From an uncultured Bacteroidota bacterium (GTDB lineage: Bacteria > Bacteroidota > Bacteroidia > Bacteroidales > UBA12481): 38,939 nt of DNA. This document shows positions 1 to 7,851 of this stretch, in pieces; positions within the stretch are counted from its first letter, which is position 1, and every line of letters starts with the position of its first letter. The translations under genes and the position numbers were made by a program. The stretch spans positions 1-38,939 of the forward strand of contig CAIXKO010000373.1 in the NCBI GenBank assembly GCA_903919925.1, in the 5' to 3' direction. Below the pieces are notes generated by a model. It was not told the DNA's origin. It ran no database searches and saw only the letters and a list, made by a program, of their open reading frames with translations.

Positions 1-2
1 AA

Positions 3-587
3 TATGTTTATTGTCAGGTGTACGGCTATGGAACCGACTGGGGAAGTTACCATACTGATTATCACTTTATTGTTAGGTATACAATTGGACAACCATTCTC
101 CTATCAACGGGTTGCACAAACAGACCTGTTGGTCAGGGGAAGAACTGGTGATGGTAAGTATTTGATCGTAGGCAGTAATGGCGACAGCAGGATCAATCTG
201 GCAAACAACCTTTTGGAAGAAAATGTTGCAGAGAGTGGCACCAGTTCTTACCTTGGTGAGGTGGCAAAAAATTCTTCAAAAGTTTTAGCCACCTATCGTG
301 GCGAGGGGTTGGCAATTTACGATTTCAACCAAACTCCTTCCTGGATGTATTACATTATCCGGCAGGAAGATATGAAATCAGATTACAACGGAATCGGCGT
401 TTCCTGCCTTTTCTCAAACGATGAAACGAAAGTATATTTTACCGGTTCCACCGATTATTATACCAATTACCGCACCGATCTCACTCTCTTTTCTTGCCCG
501 GTAAAGGAAAAGAACATGGAACCCGACAGTTTAACCCAACTTCCAGTTGAATTCTGCACCAACTTCATGATTTTACTTTCTGAATAA
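3..587 (+). CDS. 3' fragment of an unrecognised, propeller-like protein
   Basis: The reading frame is open to the left edge, so the true start lies outside the window and only about 194 C-terminal residues are visible. I do not recognise the family. The visible part is rich in short beta-strand-like stretches with Tyr, Gly, Asp and Ser turns, for example a GDGKYLIVGSNGD segment followed by SSKVLATY and SNDETKVYFTGSTD. Such a spaced pattern of display strands is typical of WD40/PQQ-like beta-propellers, but this is an inference from texture and not a family match. It ends at a TAA, followed by a repeat-bearing intergenic region. Nothing links it functionally to the downstream uxaE-like gene. 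Confidence 0.6.
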   Translation, partial: YVYCQVYGYGTDWGSYHTDYHFIVRYTIGQPFSYQRVAQTDLLVRGRTGDGKYLIVGSNGDSRINLANNLLEENVAESGTSSYLGEVAKNSSKVLATYRGEGLAIYDFNQTPSWMYYIIRQEDMKSDYNGIGVSCLFSNDETKVYFTGSTDYYTNYRTDLTLFSCPVKEKNMEPDSLTQLPVEFCTNFMILLSE

Positions 588-615
588 GTAATCCCATTTA
601 CAACAAACTCCATCC

Positions 616-784
616 TTAGTGAGCAAAGCGAACCAACATAGAATATACAAACCTAATCACTCCAACCAACCTCCAAATCCCTTAACTTGCGCCAGCCAAT
701 TAGTGAGCGTCAGCGAACCAATTAGTGAGCGAAGCGAACCTTTTAGTGAGCGCCAGCGAACCTCTTAGTGAGCGCCAGCGAACC
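616..784 (+). repeat. Cluster of 21-22 bp direct repeats upstream of the uxaE-like gene
   Basis: The unit is TTAGTGAGCGCCAGCGAACC with small variants. Copies start at 616 (AAAGCGAACC form), 700 (GTCAGCGAACC form), 722 (GAAGCGAACC form), 743 and 765; the last two are identical. The four copies from 700 are spaced 21-22 bp, so they are close to a tandem array, while the 616 copy stands apart. The unit has no obvious dyad symmetry. The last copy ends 28 bp before the preferred uxaE start, and a pyrimidine-rich tract fills the gap. No -7 element TAnnTTTG was found between 588 and 812. Confidence 0.85.
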
Positions 785-812
785 TCTTATTTTTATTCTT
801 ATTCTTTTCCTA

Positions 813-2033
813 ATGATACTACAAAATTTCTCCTTCGGCATCGGTGACCGGTTTGCCCGCGAAGGCAAGGCCCAGCTTAAAGCAATTCAGGAAATCAACC
901 GGATCGGGTTTCCGGTTGTTCCGGTTTGGAACAAGTCGAACCGTGAACATGAACTGGTTGGAACCACCCAGGAATCGGTTAAAAAAGAAGCGGATGAAGC
1001 AGTTATCGCTAATAATTGGCAGGGTAATTATTATATCGATGCAGATCACATCACATTAAATAATGTGGATAAATTCCTGGATCACAGCAATTTCTTCACC
1101 ATCGATGTTGCCCACTTTATTGGCAGGCCGGTAGAATTGAAAATAAAAACAGATTTTTTAAGGCGCACAGCTGGCCAGACTATACCCGGGTTTAATGACT
1201 CATTATCCAAGTATGATCTCAACCGGTTTGCCGACCAGTATTTAACAGCCATATTGGAGGTAAAAAAACTCCATGATTATATTTCGACGAAGAAACCCGA
1301 TGGTTTTATTGCGGAGATATCCATGGATGAAGTATCGGCGGCTCAAAGCCCTATCGATTTGTATTTTATCCTGAAAGAGCTGAAACATCTGCAGGTTGAT
1401 CCCCATACCATCGCTCCCAAATTCACTGGTCTGTTTCCAAAAGGAGTAGATTATGAAGGAGATGTCGAACAATTTGCCGAAGAATTTGAACAGGACCTGA
1501 AAATATTAAAAACCGCCAAAGAACAGCTGAATCTGGAGCACGATATAAAACTCAGCATACACTCAGGTTCCGATAAATTCTCTATCTATCCATCAATCAG
1601 GGATCTGGTATCGAAACATAAATCAGGTATACATGTCAAAACCGCCGGTACCACCTGGCTTGAGGAGGTAATTGGATTGGCACGGGGAGGCGGTGAAGGG
1701 TTACGAATCGCCAAGGAGGTTTATCATCAGGGTATGAACAGGTATGAAGAGCTTTCTGCTCCTTATGCTTCAGTACTTCACATCAATACGGAAAAACTTC
1801 CCCCATCAAAAGAAGTTCTTACCTGGAGCTCGGCACATTTTGCAAGCACCTTGATTCACAACCAAACTTCACCTGACTATAATTCTCACTTCAGGCAACT
1901 GATACATATATCATACAAAGTAGCCGCGGAAATGGGTAGTGAGTTTATGGGTGCATTGGATTATTACCGTGATCCGATTGAAGAACAGGTGTACACAAAC
2001 CTACTGGACAGGCATTTAAAAAGGCTTTTTTGA
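813..2033 (+). CDS. uxaE: UxaE-family protein (tagaturonate epimerase-like)
   Basis: UxaE converts D-tagaturonate to D-fructuronate in galacturonate catabolism. The 406-residue product carries the landmarks I recall from the Thermotoga enzyme: GIGDRF near residues 9-14, DADH at 76-79, FTIDV just after it, KGVDYEGD near 211-218, SIHSGSDKFS at 248-257, HVKTAGT at 274-280 and FRQLIHISY near the C-terminus. It lacks the roughly 85-residue N-terminal segment of the Thermotoga protein. I chose ATG 813 over the in-frame GTG 768: the longer form would start inside a direct repeat and add a spurious hydrophobic leader to a cytosolic enzyme whose conserved part begins directly after 813. No Shine-Dalgarno is evident, as is common in Bacteroidota. 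No other uronate genes are adjacent, so the substrate of this short form is not certain. Confidence 0.75.
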   Translation: MILQNFSFGIGDRFAREGKAQLKAIQEINRIGFPVVPVWNKSNREHELVGTTQESVKKEADEAVIANNWQGNYYIDADHITLNNVDKFLDHSNFFTIDVAHFIGRPVELKIKTDFLRRTAGQTIPGFNDSLSKYDLNRFADQYLTAILEVKKLHDYISTKKPDGFIAEISMDEVSAAQSPIDLYFILKELKHLQVDPHTIAPKFTGLFPKGVDYEGDVEQFAEEFEQDLKILKTAKEQLNLEHDIKLSIHSGSDKFSIYPSIRDLVSKHKSGIHVKTAGTTWLEEVIGLARGGGEGLRIAKEVYHQGMNRYEELSAPYASVLHINTEKLPPSKEVLTWSSAHFASTLIHNQTSPDYNSHFRQLIHISYKVAAEMGSEFMGALDYYRDPIEEQVYTNLLDRHLKRLF

Positions 2034-2077
2034 AGCCGGTTCTGACGGACTTAACAGACCTCCTTTTCCAACTGGTT

Positions 2078-5000
2078 TTACAAAAGTATTTCAACGAAAC
2101 TTCCGTGATGGCTTAGTCGTTCCAAAAATACTGCCACCGGAATGACCGCGCCACCCTGGCGATACTTATTGATTTCGTATTTAAACGGAAGATCTTTACG
2201 GTCGAGGGTAATGGTTTTTGGGCTAAAAGAGTTTTCCTTAACAGCGTAACAAAAAGTGACTGGGTAACCCATAAAATCCATTGATGCCGATAATCCATCC
2301 ATCGATTGGGGAATAACAGGGTCAATGATCACATTCCCATACTCGATACGGATCCCGAGTAAGCGGGTAACTATCAAACTGACATAAATACCGGGTCCGC
2401 TGGAATAGACGCGCCAGCCCCCTCTGAGTTCAATTTTCCCCGTTTTGATCTTATCGTATAATTCATCAGCCTGGTATCGTGTTTCAAAAGCAACGTCGGA
2501 ACTGCTGTAATAACAGTTCGATTGGCGAATGTCACCGCAGGGCACCACTTGCTTGTATGCAATAGGAATTGCCTGGCGTAGCGCTTTTACAAAAGCGTCG
2601 GCCTTACCTGTCCTGGCTAATGATTCGGCATATCTGATATGCTCGTGCACATACATGAGGCCGATTTCGCGTCCAAAAAAAGTACTGCTTTCTGCACGCT
2701 GGAATATTTTCTGAATGCCACCCCGATATTTGAGTGGCCGGTCCATCAGCCGTGCTCCATCAGGTCCTTTTAGATGCTTTTCAATAAGATCCTGGTGATG
2801 CTCAGCCTGCTCTCTGGTGAATATTTCACTAATGATCCCCCTCTCCATTGGCAATAAGCTGAATCGAACACCTGTTTTGGTGTCACCCGGATGCAGCATC
2901 AGAGATATGCTTCCGTCAATCTCCACAAGCCCGTACCCCCCTACTACACCGTCTTTTACTAGAAATTTATTAAAATCAGATTTAATCCCTTCGCAAATTT
3001 CCTTTAACTCATGAGCTCTTGGAATATCTCCTTCAAGCTCATAAACAGTTTGATACTGCATAAATGCCAGATAGTTCATTTCAACGGTCCAACTGGATAT
3101 CATGCGATCCGCCAGCTCCTTATTCACCGGTTGCAGAGAATCATTCCAATCGCCGCCGCCAAAAGGAACCAGAGAAGTACCTGGAATAAACGAGTCGATT
3201 ACCATGCGGATGAGTCTCCCAACGTGTTCGCTTACAGTCGTTAATTCCGTTTGAGAGTTGCTGTTCCCGTAGTAAGGCAATGTCTCGCTGAGGATGGTCA
3301 GATCCCCGGTAACCTTAATATAATTGCTCAATGCGATGATAACCCAATAGAAAACATCTCCATGTGAATCACCTGCCCGAATAGAAGAAAAACGGTCAAA
3401 CATCCACCATTGCGGCCATCCGCCATCGGGGTTCTGATTGGAGAAAATCACCCTCAGAACTTGTTTCGCTTCACTATACTTTTCCATAGTCAGCAGCAGG
3501 TCAACAGGCCCTTGCGATACATCGCGTGTTCCCCACGCTGCACCGCTGAATTGTTCCAGTCCGTATGGAGTCAGAAAATGGATCAGGGCATTCATACCGT
3601 ACCAGGGCAGGATTTCACCGATGGCTTTGGTATCCACATGATCTCCCTTCAACAAAAGTTTTAGGCTCAACTGCTGCCAGAACGAATGTGCATCCTGGCA
3701 ATCGGTGAGACATTGCGCATCTGCATCTTCAATTATTGAATTATAAACATCCATAACAACTTCACCAATAATGCTCAGGCAAAAATTGGAAGTGTGGTTT
3801 ACGTCCAGGATAAATAAGGATTTGCTAATGATCTTTTCACCTGTATAGAGTGCCTCATCGCTACAAACTTTGTAATCAGAATCCTCACTGTTGATTATGA
3901 TCCTGAACTTCGCATCCGGGAATTTCTCAACAATCATGCTTTCCGCAGCGGGAGTGGCAATGAATTGACCTGGATCATTTCCCGGATGTACTTCCCAGCC
4001 GTTCAGATGATCAAAATCATGCGTGATTAATATCCTTACATCTGGTCCGCTGAGAACTTGAAAATCCAAATTTACCTTTGGAGAATTCATTGAGGTCCAG
4101 GTGCGTATCTGAAATAAATGGTTCTCATGTTTGTAAATCCAACGACAGAAATTCAGCCCGGTTTCAAAAGCTGATGGAACACCAAGCAAATAGAAACTAT
4201 TATCAATTTCCACGAAGATCCGCTGGCCAGATTCAGGAGAAACATTGAACTGGCTGGTGCACACAGAGAGAAGGACTCCGAAATTTGTATTTCCCTGGGA
4301 CAAGTGCGAATTGAAAACACCAAATGCAAAAGCCGTAGTTGACACGATATTTTCATCGGGGGCAAAACCAGCTTTGGCTTGCATGATTTGTGCGTGGGGC
4401 CGGTCAGCCACAGTTTCTTTTTTACGAAGCATGACATGGTAATTCTTGCCATGGAAAAAGGATAAGAGCTGCCCGTTTTCTATTTCGCAAAAACGCTTTT
4501 CTGGACCAAAATACTGATCAATTTCGCTGGCTGTAAGGTCATCCGCCTTTAAAAAAGAGGAAGTATTGAATAGGTTCTTAGCAGGTAATTTGATCGGATA
4601 CGGATCTGTACCACATTCGTAATCAGCAAATTCAAGAAAACAACCAGACAAACCTAATAAATCATCGACTGTTGTTGCCAGTTCATGATCCGGTAAATAG
4701 GTGCCAATAAAAGCACTATGATGATGCTGGCCTCCCTCCAGAATAAACGGTTTTTCCTGTAAAGCGATTATGGATGATTCTCCGGCATAATTACCGGAAA
4801 GGGTATCGGCAACCAAGCCTTCGGGAATGCCTGTTTCACGGTAGGTTTTTCCGTAGATCTGCATACCGTCAACACTTCCCGCAGCTGAGGGGTTTTTACC
4901 AGCTATCATCATCCAGGGATGCCCAACTGATTCCATCATGTTCTGACGGCAACAAACTACCGCTCCATACTGCTGATCTACAAGCACAAGCCTCTCAAGA

Positions 5001-5419
5001 TACTGGCTTACATAATATTCATTCACCAGTCCTGCAGTTATCGGCTTTAAACCAACATCTTGCAGATAAACCAAATCCAGTTCAATGGGATAATCTGTTG
5101 AATTGGTAAGATCAATCTGCCACTGCCAGGTCATACTGGATTTTGATAGTTGCAGTGAACAAGTGTAATTTAAACCTTCCCAGCTGCCACGTGCTACAAA
5201 TACCTCTCCGTTTAGCTGGAAGCTGCTGTTTGATTCTGGGCCCGTGAGTGCCTTATACTCCAAAGGTTCTGATCTTTTTCTGAGGAAAATATTAGCCCCG
5301 GATTTTGAAAATGGGGTGGCAGCTTTTAAACTAATCCTGATAGGCTCCGCTTCAATATGCTTCACCGATCCATTTTCCAGGAACTCGATGGAAAGACCCG
5401 CTGTATTGGTAAGTTTCAT
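2078..5419 (-). CDS. GH94 phosphorylase, probable 1,2-beta-oligoglucan phosphorylase
   Basis: GH94 enzymes phosphorolyse beta-glucosides to alpha-glucose-1-phosphate. This 1,113-residue protein has no signal peptide and is predicted cytosolic. An N-terminal beta-sandwich region (about 1-570) precedes an (alpha/alpha)6 domain. Family-type landmarks are AAWGTRDVSQGP near 627-638, the GGWPQWW segment near 666-672, SHGDVFYWV near 685-693 and GGGDWNDS at 754-761; the DWND element is where the GH94 general acid lies. The length is close to the ~1,100 residues of characterised 1,2-beta-oligoglucan phosphorylases and longer than the ~800 of cellobiose phosphorylases. The start overlaps the GH35 stop by ATGA, implying translational coupling. 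GH144 neighbours support a beta-1,2-glucan substrate. It is the last gene of the locus and converges on uxaE. Other beta-glucan specificities within GH94 remain possible. Confidence 0.82.
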   Translation of the reverse strand: MKLTNTAGLSIEFLENGSVKHIEAEPIRISLKAATPFSKSGANIFLRKRSEPLEYKALTGPESNSSFQLNGEVFVARGSWEGLNYTCSLQLSKSSMTWQWQIDLTNSTDYPIELDLVYLQDVGLKPITAGLVNEYYVSQYLERLVLVDQQYGAVVCCRQNMMESVGHPWMMIAGKNPSAAGSVDGMQIYGKTYRETGIPEGLVADTLSGNYAGESSIIALQEKPFILEGGQHHHSAFIGTYLPDHELATTVDDLLGLSGCFLEFADYECGTDPYPIKLPAKNLFNTSSFLKADDLTASEIDQYFGPEKRFCEIENGQLLSFFHGKNYHVMLRKKETVADRPHAQIMQAKAGFAPDENIVSTTAFAFGVFNSHLSQGNTNFGVLLSVCTSQFNVSPESGQRIFVEIDNSFYLLGVPSAFETGLNFCRWIYKHENHLFQIRTWTSMNSPKVNLDFQVLSGPDVRILITHDFDHLNGWEVHPGNDPGQFIATPAAESMIVEKFPDAKFRIIINSEDSDYKVCSDEALYTGEKIISKSLFILDVNHTSNFCLSIIGEVVMDVYNSIIEDADAQCLTDCQDAHSFWQQLSLKLLLKGDHVDTKAIGEILPWYGMNALIHFLTPYGLEQFSGAAWGTRDVSQGPVDLLLTMEKYSEAKQVLRVIFSNQNPDGGWPQWWMFDRFSSIRAGDSHGDVFYWVIIALSNYIKVTGDLTILSETLPYYGNSNSQTELTTVSEHVGRLIRMVIDSFIPGTSLVPFGGGDWNDSLQPVNKELADRMISSWTVEMNYLAFMQYQTVYELEGDIPRAHELKEICEGIKSDFNKFLVKDGVVGGYGLVEIDGSISLMLHPGDTKTGVRFSLLPMERGIISEIFTREQAEHHQDLIEKHLKGPDGARLMDRPLKYRGGIQKIFQRAESSTFFGREIGLMYVHEHIRYAESLARTGKADAFVKALRQAIPIAYKQVVPCGDIRQSNCYYSSSDVAFETRYQADELYDKIKTGKIELRGGWRVYSSGPGIYVSLIVTRLLGIRIEYGNVIIDPVIPQSMDGLSASMDFMGYPVTFCYAVKENSFSPKTITLDRKDLPFKYEINKYRQGGAVIPVAVFLERLSHHGSFVEILL

Positions 5420-7851
5420 GAAATCGATTCGATGCTAAGAACCATTTCAACCCTATGCTTATGACTGTAATTTAACACGATACGATTCTGGTGATGATTC
5501 ATTTCTATTCGCTCATTTTCCAGAAAAGCCTCACTGATGGTTTTAATACCAGGGCCCTCCAATACAAGTTCACCCAAAAGGTCACGATCTCCAAGGAGGG
5601 TAACAATAAGTTTCTTCTCCATCGTTTCCACCCTGAGGATATCTGATGTGGTGTGCAGGATTTTCAATCCGGCTGAAACCTGCATACACACTGGTGTCAA
5701 CACTCCATACAATGCCGGCCATAACATATATTCGTGCAGGTAAGGAATGGTTATCGTTTCACTGGTTTCCGGATGGGTATAGCTGACTTTACCGGAATTT
5801 TCCTCGTTGTAATAGTTCCCGATGAAAAGAATGGCTGATTGATCATTTGTAAAACGCTCTCTTACAACTAGTTTATCACTATTTGCCGAAGCCTGCCTAA
5901 GTTTCGCACCTGATTTACTGAGGATGGTTTCATACACCGGTTTGTGGCCCTCTGTATCGAAACCTATCCAGGTGCCCAAGTGCACCACGGAGCCCGTTCC
6001 AAGGGCTTTCGTGAATCCGCATACAGTGCCCCTGATGGTCCGGGCTATAATCTCCGCTCCTGAAAGTGATTCACCAGAGTAAGTTATTTGCGGGTTGGCG
6101 CACTTAATATCTTTATGGTCATAAATATCGATGAGTGGTGATTCGATCACCTCCCTGCTATTCGTCACTGTTCCCAGTGCATCCCTCAATATCGTACAAG
6201 GTTTCTGCGAAAATTCACGATCGGGCAGGTATGGAAAGATTACGAGGTGACCCCCTTGTGTGGTATAATCCACGATGACCTGTTGGTCGCGGCTATTCAT
6301 TTCATCGGTAGCAAAGGCCCAAACTTGCTTGTATCGGCTTAGTTGGTCAGCTGTGGCCTGGCAAAGGTCAGCCATGTCGTAATCGATATTCAATAGCTGG
6401 AGAACTTTCAGCAAACCATCAAAGTACGCGGGCCTTCTGATGGATGAAGCATTGAAATTCAATTCACTGGCTCCGGTTTCAGGACGTTCCAGCTCGGTGG
6501 CATAGTATGGAGGATAGAACAGAACACAAATTTCTGCTTTACGATTTGCCTCTAAAATCAAGGTTTCAGCCGCATTCACCAGCTGACTCATATGCCTGAC
6601 CAGCGGGAAAGCATTGGTACGCTCTCCTTCAGGTGTTAGCGGATTGAACCAGTAAAAGGTTTCTCCGGAATAACCCCTGTGCCGGGGATTCCGGCCCTGC
6701 GAAAACATGTAATGGTTCCATCCGGTCAACCCGTTTGCAATGCTTGCTTTGTAAAACAATTCCATCTCGCGGGGATTGGTTACCACATGATATTCGCGTG
6801 AACCGCTCTGGAACTCGGCAGCAAAAAGAGGTTTGTTGCCTTGCATAGCCAGAGTAATATCATTGATAATCCGGTCATCATGCATGTTCCGGTACGAAAC
6901 GTATTCCGGGATATGATCCACCCCAAATAGGATTTCGCTTTTGTCACCGTACAGGTCCTCATACATGGTGATGTTCACCGGGAATTCATATCCGCTGCCA
7001 TAAATCCACCCGGGAAGATTATGATACACAGGCACTGTTATGCCTCTCTCTCTTGCCATATTAGTCAGCATCCTCAGGTAATCACCATAGTATATTCTCC
7101 AGAAGCAATGCCATTCATAATCCCGTCCACGGTCCTCCTTTGATTCATAAGGGAGCCTGCCGTCAGGAGGGAGCTCAACCTGGCTAAAATCGAGGTAATC
7201 TGTTCCCCACAAACCATTTACTTCTGAAATGTCCTGAAACTTGTTCTCTAAAAAGGATACAAACCGATCTCTAACCTGGTCATTATAATCTGCCTGGTGT
7301 GCAAGCCACGAAAATACACCGATCTCATTACAGATCTGGACCATGATAACCGGTCCACCAGCGGGCAGCTCACTTGCACCAATCAGCGGAATGATTTGAT
7401 TGTACCACAGCTCAACATATTTCAGATAATTAATATTGAATAGGCTGACACCATCGCTCGCAACCAACGCCCCTTTTCTGTTGTGCATCTTTACCGCTGC
7501 CCCTGCCTCCTCTAAAAACCAGTCAGGCAAACCGGCTCCACGGGTTTCCGCAAGTATAAAAGGACCGGGCTTTACAATACAAGTCAAACCATGATCCTGG
7601 CAAAGCTGCAGCCATCCGTTAAGATCACGCTCCGGACAAGAGGTTCCGTCGAAATCAAAAACACCTTTTTCAGGTTCGTGCCAGGCCCAGGGAACATAAG
7701 AACTAATGGTAGTCAGCCCGGCATCCTTTGCTGCTTCCAGATGCTTGCTCCACAATTCACGCTTGATTCTGAAATAATGGATCTCCCCCGAGTTCAGGAA
7801 AACCTTTTTTCCATTCAGGCAAAACTTGCCATCTTTTATTGTAAATGTCAT
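5416..7851 (-). CDS. GH35 enzyme, probable beta-1,2-glucooligosaccharide glucosyltransferase/hydrolase
   Basis: An 811-residue GH35 protein with no signal peptide, so predicted cytosolic. The (beta/alpha)8 catalytic domain fills about residues 1-400. It starts with the typical LNSGEIHYFRI segment, carries the acid/base Glu at 176 in VQICNEIG and the nucleophile Glu at 346 in PLFAAEF. Canonical beta-galactosidases read NEYG at the first site; here it is NEIG. The C-terminal half holds a Rossmann-like segment and beta-sandwich strands. A GH35 protein from Ignavibacterium album (IALB_1185), encoded among endo-beta-1,2-glucanase homologues, has been shown to transfer glucosyl units between beta-1,2-glucooligosaccharides, and the present context (GH144, GH94) is the same kind. 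Its start overlaps the upstream transporter stop by 4 bases and its stop overlaps the GH94 start by 4. Plain beta-galactosidase is the fallback annotation. Confidence 0.8.
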   Translation of the reverse strand: MTFTIKDGKFCLNGKKVFLNSGEIHYFRIKRELWSKHLEAAKDAGLTTISSYVPWAWHEPEKGVFDFDGTSCPERDLNGWLQLCQDHGLTCIVKPGPFILAETRGAGLPDWFLEEAGAAVKMHNRKGALVASDGVSLFNINYLKYVELWYNQIIPLIGASELPAGGPVIMVQICNEIGVFSWLAHQADYNDQVRDRFVSFLENKFQDISEVNGLWGTDYLDFSQVELPPDGRLPYESKEDRGRDYEWHCFWRIYYGDYLRMLTNMARERGITVPVYHNLPGWIYGSGYEFPVNITMYEDLYGDKSEILFGVDHIPEYVSYRNMHDDRIINDITLAMQGNKPLFAAEFQSGSREYHVVTNPREMELFYKASIANGLTGWNHYMFSQGRNPRHRGYSGETFYWFNPLTPEGERTNAFPLVRHMSQLVNAAETLILEANRKAEICVLFYPPYYATELERPETGASELNFNASSIRRPAYFDGLLKVLQLLNIDYDMADLCQATADQLSRYKQVWAFATDEMNSRDQQVIVDYTTQGGHLVIFPYLPDREFSQKPCTILRDALGTVTNSREVIESPLIDIYDHKDIKCANPQITYSGESLSGAEIIARTIRGTVCGFTKALGTGSVVHLGTWIGFDTEGHKPVYETILSKSGAKLRQASANSDKLVVRERFTNDQSAILFIGNYYNEENSGKVSYTHPETSETITIPYLHEYMLWPALYGVLTPVCMQVSAGLKILHTTSDILRVETMEKKLIVTLLGDRDLLGELVLEGPGIKTISEAFLENERIEMNHHQNRIVLNYSHKHRVEMVLSIESIS

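Noticed and set aside
616-784. CRISPR-like array
   Set aside because: Units are 21-22 bp with almost no spacer between them and no unique spacer sequences; no cas genes are nearby.
768-812. In-frame GTG start and hydrophobic leader for the uxaE-like gene
   Set aside because: The GTG lies inside a direct repeat, and the added leader would export a cytosolic sugar-acid enzyme. The conserved GxGDR motif begins just after ATG 813.
2034-2077. Possible terminator between uxaE and the GH94 gene
   Set aside because: I could not find a stem of useful length or a following T-tract on either strand in this 44-bp convergent gap.
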